From contig DATFUZ010000043.1 in the NCBI GenBank assembly GCA_035260545.1, positions 1-23,310 on the forward strand: DNA of 23,310 nt, given 5' to 3'. The DNA is from DATDDB01 sp035260545. GTDB taxonomy: Bacteria > Pseudomonadota > Gammaproteobacteria > Burkholderiales > Gallionellaceae. The notes beneath the pieces are model-generated. The model saw only the letters and a list, made by a program, of their open reading frames with translations, was not told the DNA's origin and did no database searches. Positions 7,702-14,088 of this stretch are shown one piece after another. How positions within the stretch are numbered: the stretch's first letter is position 1; every line of letters begins with the position of its first letter. The position numbers were made by a program, and so were the translations under genes.

Positions 7702-8580
7702 ATGCATAAATGGCGGCAGCCGATTATTATCATAGGCATGCATCGTTCGGGCACTACGATGATCACTGATATGCTGCGTCGACTCGATTTGTTTGTCGGG
7801 AAGGACCTTGAGATTAACTCGGAGTCGGAGTTCTTCATCAGGCATAACGACTGGTTGCTTAATCAAAGTGGGGCGGCATGGGATAATCCGGAGCCGATTC
7901 GCTGGTTTTTCGAGCAAAAAGACGTTGTTTCACTGTCATGCGAATACTTGCGCGCTCGCGTTGGCGGATTTCCGGCCATCAGTTACCTTGGCCGAAAGAA
8001 CTTTCTGGCGGGGAGCCGAATGCTGTCGAACATGAACATGCCATGGGGCTGGAAAGACCCACGAACGACTTATACGCTTCCGCTGTGGTTGCAGCTCTTT
8101 CCGGATGCAAAGGTCATACACATATATCGGAATGGCGTTCCTGTCGCAGCTAGCCTGAGGGCACGCGAGCGCAAGGTGCTGAAGCAAGTCCGTGCCACAT
8201 ATAAGGCCCGGCCTGCCACAGGTTGGCGCCAAGCGAAGAAGCTTGCCGGCAGTTTCGTAGGATCCTGCCGGTGCCTGAGCCTGGCGGGTGGATTCTCTTT
8301 GTGGGAGGAATATCTCGAAACCGCATTGCAGATGACGGATAAGGTCGTGCCCGACGCCTATACCTTGAAGTATGAAGATTTCCTGTCTAACCCGGAGCAA
8401 CAGCTTGCATTGCTGGCCGAATATTGTGGCCTCGCACCTGCCGCCAGTCTCGTCAAGCAGGTCGCCTGCAGCGTTATCGCTGAGCGCGGCAACGCCTATC
8501 TTGAGGATGGCGAGTTGGCTGAGTTCTATGAGAGCGTACGGGGCAGGCCGCTAATGCGGTCGTTGGGCTATGATCGTTAG
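7702..8580 (+). CDS. PAPS-dependent sulfotransferase family protein
   Basis: A 292-residue soluble protein of the sulfotransferase superfamily. The 5'-phosphosulfate binding loop IIIIGMHRSGTTMI is at residues 8-21. The 3'-phosphate binding segment KVIHIYRNGVPVAASLRARE contains R143 and a downstream Ser, and LKYEDFLSNPEQQL matches the conserved late YEDL-type segment. Relatives transfer sulfate from PAPS to a carbohydrate hydroxyl. Set between a flippase and a glycosyltransferase, it probably sulfates a sugar of this polysaccharide; that is an inference, and some members act on lipids or small metabolites. Base composition is clearly less GC-rich than in manC-ugd, suggesting separate acquisition. 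No PAPS-synthesis genes are in the window. Confidence 0.85.
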   Translation: MHKWRQPIIIIGMHRSGTTMITDMLRRLDLFVGKDLEINSESEFFIRHNDWLLNQSGAAWDNPEPIRWFFEQKDVVSLSCEYLRARVGGFPAISYLGRKNFLAGSRMLSNMNMPWGWKDPRTTYTLPLWLQLFPDAKVIHIYRNGVPVAASLRARERKVLKQVRATYKARPATGWRQAKKLAGSFVGSCRCLSLAGGFSLWEEYLETALQMTDKVVPDAYTLKYEDFLSNPEQQLALLAEYCGLAPAASLVKQVACSVIAERGNAYLEDGELAEFYESVRGRPLMRSLGYDR

Positions 8581-8611
8581 GCCCGGGAATGGCGTTGCGG
8601 GAAATAGCCTG

Positions 8612-9589
8612 ATGCATAAGCCCCTTGTCAGCGTGGTTATGGCGACCTATAACGGCGCAAAGTTTCTTGCCCCCCAGCTCGATAGCATCCTCGCTCAGAC
8701 TTATTCCAATCTTGAGATCATCGTGGTCGATGATGCTTCGAAGGATGCAACGCGCGACATTCTTGCGGACTATCAGCGTCGCGACTCCCGCATCTGTGTC
8801 ATATATGCGGCCAGAAATCGGGGAGTGGTTGCGACCTTCGAGGAGGCCTTGCGCCACGCCAATGGCGAGTTCATTGCCCTCTCGGATCAAGATGATGTGT
8901 TCCATGTCGAAAAGCTCGCGCGGCAAGTGGACTGCCTGCTCGAACATCCTGCGGCCGACATTGCGCTGTCCGATTTGACGCTCATTAACGAGCAGGGCGA
9001 TGTCATGGCGGCGTCGATGTGGGAATATCAACACCTGCCGGTCAAGGCTGGAAAGCCTTTTTCGCAGTTGCTCTGTTCCAATTTTGCGACCGGTTGCGCC
9101 ATGATGGTTCGCCGCCGCCTGTTGGATGTCGCGATTCCCTTTCCCCCCGACTGCATGGTGCACGATTGGTGGCTGAGTGTGCTGAGCGCCAGTTCCAGGG
9201 GCGGAGGTATTGCCATTATTCCTGAGGCGCTGACTTATTACCGCCAACATGCTTCAAACGTTATTGGGGCCAGTAAGGGAGGCGTTTTCGCCGCCCTGAG
9301 GCGTGTCCGTACGATAGAAGCTCGATGTGATGCATGCCGGAAAAACGTGCTGAGACTGGAAGGTTACCTCGCACGTGACATCTGGAGCGATGCGGATCGC
9401 AAGGCCATTCGCGCGCTTCATGAGCTAATGCAGGAAATGGCGGCGGATGACCGCAACGGCTTGCCGACGAGGCTGGCCTCGTTACGAACGAGGGTGCACT
9501 ATGCGCTGCCGTTTGGGTGGTTTCGCATACTCGGAATGATCGCGCATGCACTATGTCCCCGCTGTCTTGACAACAGCAGTGGCAACTAA
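8612..9589 (+). CDS. Family 2 glycosyltransferase (SDQDD / HDWW type)
   Basis: A 325-residue inverting GT-A glycosyltransferase. It opens with LVSVVMATYNGAKFLAPQLDS (nucleotide-binding strand), followed by IIVVDDASKD, the metal-binding acidic motif LSDQDDVF, and a mid-domain HDWWLSVLSA. The subfamily includes O-antigen rhamnosyl- and related transferases, but donor and acceptor cannot be assigned. An upstream in-frame ATG at 8570 would overlap the sulfotransferase by 11 bases. ATG 8612 is preferred because it sits directly before the first beta-strand and has GGGAA eight bases upstream. Like its neighbour the sulfotransferase it is lower in GC than the nucleotide-sugar genes. It resembles the gene at 11419 in motif layout. 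Confidence 0.87.
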   Translation: MHKPLVSVVMATYNGAKFLAPQLDSILAQTYSNLEIIVVDDASKDATRDILADYQRRDSRICVIYAARNRGVVATFEEALRHANGEFIALSDQDDVFHVEKLARQVDCLLEHPAADIALSDLTLINEQGDVMAASMWEYQHLPVKAGKPFSQLLCSNFATGCAMMVRRRLLDVAIPFPPDCMVHDWWLSVLSASSRGGGIAIIPEALTYYRQHASNVIGASKGGVFAALRRVRTIEARCDACRKNVLRLEGYLARDIWSDADRKAIRALHELMQEMAADDRNGLPTRLASLRTRVHYALPFGWFRILGMIAHALCPRCLDNSSGN

Positions 9590-9905
9590 TTATTCGTAAG
9601 TCAGTCCTGCCGTCGGTTGCGTGGATTTCCCGCGCTGCCATTGGTCCGCTGTAGTCAAGGGGGCCAACTTGCCCTCAGGGCCGGGGCGCAATGCCGATGC
9701 CGGATCTAAATGGGTAGACATTCATTTGAGCGGCTTACCACGCCATATGTGCTGTCAATATTGCCGTTTCAGCATGCGGCCTGTTAGCATTCACACTTTA
9801 ACTATAGGTCCGGAATCATCGCGGAATTGCTGGCCTTTTCACCCTTGCGCGGTCACCATGGTGATGCGGATTGCAGATGCCTGCGGCCAAACGGACAAGC
9901 AGAAC
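9590..9905 (+). other. 316-base gene-free stretch with promoter of the WcaJ-like remnant
   Basis: No convincing coding frame is seen on either strand. It contains the TTGCCG-N18-TAGCAT promoter candidate at 9761-9790 and a perfect 12-base palindrome TCACCATGGTGA (9853-9864) in the predicted leader. GGACAAGCA (9894-9902) just before the ATG resembles GGACGGGCA before the intact paralogue. Nothing else is recognisable. Confidence 0.5.
9761..9790 (+). promoter_or_regulatory. Candidate extended -10 promoter of the WcaJ-like remnant
   Basis: TTGCCG (9761-9766), an 18-base spacer, then TAGCAT (9785-9790) preceded by TG, giving an extended -10 (TGtTAGCAT). The same architecture, including the block GGCCTGnTAGyATT, recurs upstream of the intact paralogue at 13943-13972, with nearly the same distance to the ATG (116 versus 117 bases). 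Confidence 0.5.
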
Positions 9906-10736
9906 ATGACGCCTTATCGCAAAGGACTGATGCGCCACCATGGCGGGGGCTTGAGCATCTTTCACCGCATCCTGGATGTCGGGAGCGTGTTCGTGGCATT
10001 GTGGGCATGCGCAGGCCTGTATGGTGTTACGCTGGAGCTGCACTACAAGCTTGTGGGGATGTTTGCCGTGGTGGCGTTCCTGGTCTTCGCAGAGTGGCAG
10101 CTGCTTTACGAGTCCTGGCGAGCCGAGTCTATACGGAACGAGGCATGGACGATAGTCGTCGTCTGGACGCTGACCTGTGTGACGCTCCTCGCGCTGGGTT
10201 TTTTCAGCAAATCTTCACTGTATTTCTCCCGGCTCACCATCGTCGGCTGGATGGTTTCAACGCCATTCCTGCTGACACTGGAGCGCGTACTATTGCGCAA
10301 GACCTTGCGCCATTTCCGTGTGCTGGGTATGAATTCGCGTACCGTCGCCATTGTCGGTTCGGGCAGCGCAGTACCTCAGCTGGTTAATACCATCAATGCT
10401 TCCCCTTGGATGGGCTTGCGCATCGAAGGTGTTTACGACAATGAGGCATGGGCGCAATTCCAAGGCGCGCCAAAGCAAGATGTGGCGGCGTTCATGCAGC
10501 AGGTGGGCGAGCAGGTCATTGATGCAGTCTACATCTGCTGCCCCATGATGCAGGAAGAAAAAATACGCCAGCTGGTGGAGCAACTAGCGGACGGTAGGGT
10601 CTCCGTGCACGTGGTTCCGGATGTCTTCGTTTCCGACCTGCTGAAGGCGCGCTGGACGACGCTGGGCGGCATCCCGCTGGTCAGCGTGTTCGACAGCTCC
10701 ATGTATGGCGCCAATGTCTTCCTCAAGCGGCTGTAG
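9906..10736 (+). pseudogene. WcaJ-like polyprenyl glycosylphosphotransferase, N-terminal part only (dead paralogue)
   Basis: The 276 codons align end to end with residues 2-277 of the intact protein encoded at 14089-15483, roughly two thirds identical by eye. It starts with MTPYRKGLMRHHGG, shares four hydrophobic segments and the CoA-binding-like region VAIVGSGSA, and ends in NVFLKRL. TAG at 10734-10736 replaces the GAG found in the paralogue (14917-14919). Beyond it the homology continues for only about 13 codons (DVVLGRLILLLIS), after which the sequence becomes a rhamnosyltransferase tail. The whole catalytic bacterial sugar transferase domain (FKQRRYGMNG, DELPQ, GPRP) is missing, so it cannot initiate glycan synthesis. 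ATG 9906 corresponds to the second Met of the paralogue. Confidence 0.85.
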
Positions 10737-11201
10737 GACGTGGTGCTCGGCAGGCTCATCCTGCTGCTGATTTCGTCCGGCAGCCTGATACCAATGGAGG
10801 CAATGAACGACATCGGGTATCTGGATGGATCGCTATTCATTGACCTTGTTGATACGGAATGGTATCTCCGCGCAATCGCGAAAGGCTACCAATCTTATGG
10901 CGTTTGTGACGCGATCATGAATCACGCGCTTGGCGATAAGGTCATACGCATCTGGTTCGGCCGAATGCGCACCGTGCCTATTCATAGCCCGTTGCGGCTA
11001 TACTACATCTTCCGGAATAGCGTGCTGGTGAGTACAAGGCCATATGTATCGCGAAAGTGGATCATTGATCACTGCTTGAAGCTCGTGCAAAGAATTATCC
11101 TGTTCCCATGCTTGGTCGCTCCCAGGAGGAAATATATTCTGATGATACTGAGAGGGCTTAGAGATGGCATACTTGGCAGGACCGGGAAGTATCGGGGGTG
11201 A
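10737..11201 (+). pseudogene. C-terminal half of a GT2 rhamnosyltransferase, fused in frame to the WcaJ-like remnant
   Basis: The same reading frame continues past the TAG. After about 13 WcaJ-type codons it switches near 10770-10785 to SSGSLIPMEAMNDIGYLD, then FIDLVDTEWYLRA, GVCDAIMNHALGD, and PIHSPLRLYYIFRN. These are hallmarks of the C-terminal half of RfbN/WbbL-type rhamnosyltransferases. The N-terminal nucleotide-binding half (about 150 residues) is absent. GC content drops after the junction, indicating different origins for the two parts. A GTG at 10740 could in theory start a 153-residue peptide, but it would begin inside the foreign fragment and lack the donor site. It is best read as the product of a deletion or recombination that joined two formerly separate genes. 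Confidence 0.82.
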
Positions 11202-11418
11202 GCGTCCCGCCACGTGCCTGCAAGTCCCCGTCATCAGCGGATCGAGCCGTTACATCCGCAATCATCGAATGGCTTTGCATGCGGTTAAAATTCAGTTTGA
11301 GAACTGTATCCAGCCTGCGAACAACCTGCACACCGCTCTCTTGAGGCGGCGGGCACAGAACTAGGATATAAAGAGATTAACAGAAAGTACCGAGCATCCT
11401 CCCAGCCGCGTCGCCGTT

Positions 11419-12321
11419 TTGTTGTGCACCTACAACGGTCAGTCCTATTTGGCCGAACAACTTGATTCATTCGAAAAGCAGGAATTTACCCGGTGGGATA
11501 TGTGGGCCTCGGACGACGGCTCAACCGATGGAACGCTGGCCATTCTGGAAGCCTACCGGAACCAGTGGGGAGCGGACCGCCTTTCCATACGTAGTGGGCC
11601 GCGTAACGGGTTTGTGGCCAACTTCCTGTCACTGTCGTGCGCCCCGTCCATTGAGCGGGATTATTACGCCTATTCCGACCAGGACGATGTCTGGATGCCC
11701 GACAAACTGGCACGCGCGGTTGCATGGCTGGAATCGGTGCCCAGGGAGACGCCCGCGCTCTATTTCTCGCGAGAGTATCTGGCGGACGAGGCCGGGCATG
11801 TCACGGGTATCTCCAAGCTGTTCAACCGGCCGCCAAGCTTCGCAAATGCGCTGGTCCAGTGCATCTGCCGGGGGCATACCATCGTGTATAACCATGCCGC
11901 CAGCCTCTTGCTGAGGGAGGCCGGTCCGCAGATTCCGGTGGCTTCCCATGATTGGTGGATTTACCTGCTGGTGACCGGGGCCGGCGGGGAAGTGTTCTAC
12001 GACACCCATCCCACCGTGCGTTATCGGCAACATGAACTGAACGTGCTGGGTTCGAATGGGAGCCTTGCCGCCCGTTGGCGCCGTTTCCGGATGCTGTTCG
12101 GCGGTACGATGAAAAACTGGAATGATCTCAATGTCGCCGCGCTGTACCGGCTGCGCCACCGGCTGACGGCAAAGAATCTGCACAGGCTGGAACTGTTCGG
12201 GGAGGCGAGGCAAAAGCCGCTTTTCGCTCGGGTGGCGGGCCTGCTGCGCTCGGGCGTGCATCGCCAGTCGTTGGGCGGCACCCTGGCTATCCTTGTCGCT
12301 GCGGTATTCGGCAGACTTTGA
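11419..12321 (+). CDS. Family 2 glycosyltransferase lacking a normal start codon
   Basis: A GT-A family 2 enzyme with LLCTYNGQSYLAEQLDS, ASDDGSTDGT, the acidic motif YSDQDDVWMPDKLA and SHDWWIYLLV, the same subfamily as the gene at 8612. The first beta-strand (SRVAVLLCTYNG) begins upstream of TTG 11419. The frame stays open back to 11365 after a TAG at 11362-11364, but no ATG, GTG or TTG occurs in it before 11419. A TTG start would remove part of the first strand; an unusual ATA at 11368 is the only other codon of the right kind. No Shine-Dalgarno sequence is evident. The remainder of the protein (to TGA 12319-12321) looks intact. It may be inactivated by loss of its 5' end, given the adjacent chimera, or contain a base error. 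Confidence 0.72.
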   Translation: MLCTYNGQSYLAEQLDSFEKQEFTRWDMWASDDGSTDGTLAILEAYRNQWGADRLSIRSGPRNGFVANFLSLSCAPSIERDYYAYSDQDDVWMPDKLARAVAWLESVPRETPALYFSREYLADEAGHVTGISKLFNRPPSFANALVQCICRGHTIVYNHAASLLLREAGPQIPVASHDWWIYLLVTGAGGEVFYDTHPTVRYRQHELNVLGSNGSLAARWRRFRMLFGGTMKNWNDLNVAALYRLRHRLTAKNLHRLELFGEARQKPLFARVAGLLRSGVHRQSLGGTLAILVAAVFGRL

Positions 12322-12435
12322 GGGTCAAGGCCTTCGGGTCGCAGGCCGAAGTGGATGCCAGGGCAAAGAGGGGGTGCGGGAGGACGGCGGGATATGAGAT
12401 AATTTATATTAATCCTCTGAACAACCTGCGTTTTA

Positions 12436-13737
12436 ATGAAGAACCTCCTTTCCGGGTATTTTCCGCCGCCACACGCCAAGTCCGACTATCTGTTTGGCCT
12501 GCTGCTGTTCGCGTACCCCATATTGCTATTCACCGTCCGGGGTGGCATGAATGGCGCCTTTTTCCTGATCGCGGCAAGTGCCCTGGTGTTGCTGGCGCTG
12601 AACCGAGCGCCCGGAGACTACCGCTTTGACCGTTCGGTTGTGCTTTTTGGCGCGGTAACATCCGCCGGTGTGCTGGTTGTGCTGGCAAGCCAGCTCTACC
12701 ATCACGACGTAAGCGGCAGATATTTCGATTCGAATGCCCGCTTCCTGCTCGCCGCACCAATGCTGGTGGTGCTTCGCCAAGTCGACATGCGAACCCTATC
12801 GCTTCTTCAATATGCCTTTCCGTTGGGGGCGATTGCCGCCTTTCTGATGGTGATGGCCACGAATCATCAGCTCGCGATCGGCGTACACACGTCTTTCATG
12901 AATCACATTCACCTGGGCGATCTGGCTCTAATGGCGGGTATGCTGTCAATACTCAGCGTCAACGGCTTTGGCAACGATACCGCAGCCGCAAAGGGGGTGA
13001 AGGTCGCTGGCCTGTGCGCAGGCATTGCGGTGTCTGTCCTCTCGGGCGCACGGGGTGGCTGGGTTGCCGTCCCGCTTGTTGTTGCGATTGCCCTGTATGC
13101 GCGCGATCGGAAAAAATTTGTGCCGAAATTCCTGCTTGCGCTACTGTCTGTCGGCTTGGTGATCCTGCTAGCATACCTGTTCGTTGGGCCGATTCACCAC
13201 CGCCTGTGGATGATCTACTCGGACCTCGCCAATTTTTCCGCGGGCCATGAAGACACATCGATCGGCATACGTTTCCAGCTTTGGAGGGCTGCGCTCCACC
13301 TTTTTGCCGAACATCCGCTGCTCGGCGTGGGCGCAAATGGATTCGGCGAGGCAATGGATGGCTTGGCTGCGTCCGGATTTCTCACACCACTGGCGGCCTC
13401 TTTCGGCAAGGCGGAGGTACACAGCGAACTTCTGGCGCAAATGGTGCGCTTTGGCGTGCCGGGCCTGTGCTTCATCCTGGCCCTCTATTTTGTCCCGTTC
13501 TACATGTTCGCCAGGGAGGCGGTGTCTCCAGACCGTTTCCGGAAAACTGCCGCAGTGATGGGCATGAGCGTTACGCTCGGGTTTTTCGTCTTCGGATTGA
13601 CCGTCGAAACATTCGACCTGAAGATGACGGCCGCGTTTTACAGTCTGACCATTGCGGCATTGCTTGCAATCGCCACCAACAGGCACACTGCCCGCGGTGC
13701 GCCCGGGCAATCGTCTGGTGCCACGTCAGGTGGCTGA
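12436..13737 (+). CDS. O-antigen ligase/polymerase family membrane protein (WaaL/Wzy_C), copy 1
   Basis: A 433-residue polytopic membrane protein with about 10-12 hydrophobic segments. It contains the family signature LSGARGGWVAVPL after mid-protein and a large periplasmic loop with RFQLWRAAL, HPLLGVGANGFG and EVHSELLAQM. Relatives join lipid-linked glycan to lipid A-core (WaaL) or polymerise repeat units (Wzy), and sequence alone does not separate the two. It is clearly a paralogue of the protein at 20129: both share FDSxxRFL, HIHLGDLALM, SGARGGW and an FxLKMxAxFY segment near the C-terminus. The ATG at 12436 follows an AT-rich stretch 114 bases after the GT2 gene. With two copies, one may be the polymerase for the flippase pathway. 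Confidence 0.87.
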   Translation: MKNLLSGYFPPPHAKSDYLFGLLLFAYPILLFTVRGGMNGAFFLIAASALVLLALNRAPGDYRFDRSVVLFGAVTSAGVLVVLASQLYHHDVSGRYFDSNARFLLAAPMLVVLRQVDMRTLSLLQYAFPLGAIAAFLMVMATNHQLAIGVHTSFMNHIHLGDLALMAGMLSILSVNGFGNDTAAAKGVKVAGLCAGIAVSVLSGARGGWVAVPLVVAIALYARDRKKFVPKFLLALLSVGLVILLAYLFVGPIHHRLWMIYSDLANFSAGHEDTSIGIRFQLWRAALHLFAEHPLLGVGANGFGEAMDGLAASGFLTPLAASFGKAEVHSELLAQMVRFGVPGLCFILALYFVPFYMFAREAVSPDRFRKTAAVMGMSVTLGFFVFGLTVETFDLKMTAAFYSLTIAALLAIATNRHTARGAPGQSSGATSGG

Positions 13738-14088
13738 TTGCGGACTTGGTTTGCGTGAGACACCCGGAAATTGAACGCGTGCAGCAGGCGAGCGAGAAGC
13801 GGCTCAGTGAAGCCTTCGGCTGCCCTCAGCTTCTTGGGCAGTACGACCAGTTGCTGGTCCAAATTCATCCTCCGGACGAGGCGTCCTCCTAGCCTGGCCT
13901 TGCCGGCGCGTCCTCAAAGTCATCGCATCTCGCCATCGCCGGTTGCCGTGCGCTTGCCGGGCCTGATAGTATTGAAAATTCAGCGGCGCATCAGGGCTTG
14001 GGCGATGCGCTTCCAGGCAGGCGCGCAAACGATCGGCCGGCGGCCCCCGGGGTTACAAGCTTAAGGAATTGGACGGGCAATTGAAATC
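13738..14088 (+). other. 351-base gene-free stretch with promoter and hairpin upstream of wcaJ
   Basis: No recognised gene. A short GTG-initiated frame (13755-13892, 45 codons) reads RHPEIERVQQASEKRLSEAFG and onwards with coding-like character; it is unidentified and could be the tail of a lost gene. The promoter candidate is at 13943-13972. A strong hairpin has GCGCATC (13986-13992) pairing perfectly with GATGCGC (14004-14010). A GGACGGGCA block lies shortly before the start. Confidence 0.5.
13943..13972 (+). promoter_or_regulatory. Candidate extended -10 promoter of the wcaJ-wbpM-GT operon
   Basis: TTGCCG (13943-13948), an 18-base spacer, and TAGTAT (13967-13972) preceded by TG (TGaTAGTAT). 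Conservation with 9761-9790 (identical -35, identical spacer length, shared GGCCTGnTAGyATT) supports it as a real element kept through duplication. Transcription would begin about 110 bases before ATG 14089. Confidence 0.55.

Noticed and set aside
9820..9852. TGGC...TTGC pair examined as a sigma-54 promoter
   Set aside because: The spacing between the two elements is three bases too long for a -24/-12 promoter.
13720..13734. GCCAC-GTCAG-GTGGC hairpin at the end of ligase copy 1 as a terminator
   Set aside because: The stem is only five base pairs, overlaps coding sequence up to the stop codon, and is not followed by a T-run.
13638..13868. Minus-strand frame beginning MNLDQQLVVLPKKLR, looked at as a transposase remnant
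   Set aside because: Much of it overlaps the end of the ligase gene, GGAGG abuts the ATG with no spacing, and no transposase motif or terminal inverted repeats are visible.
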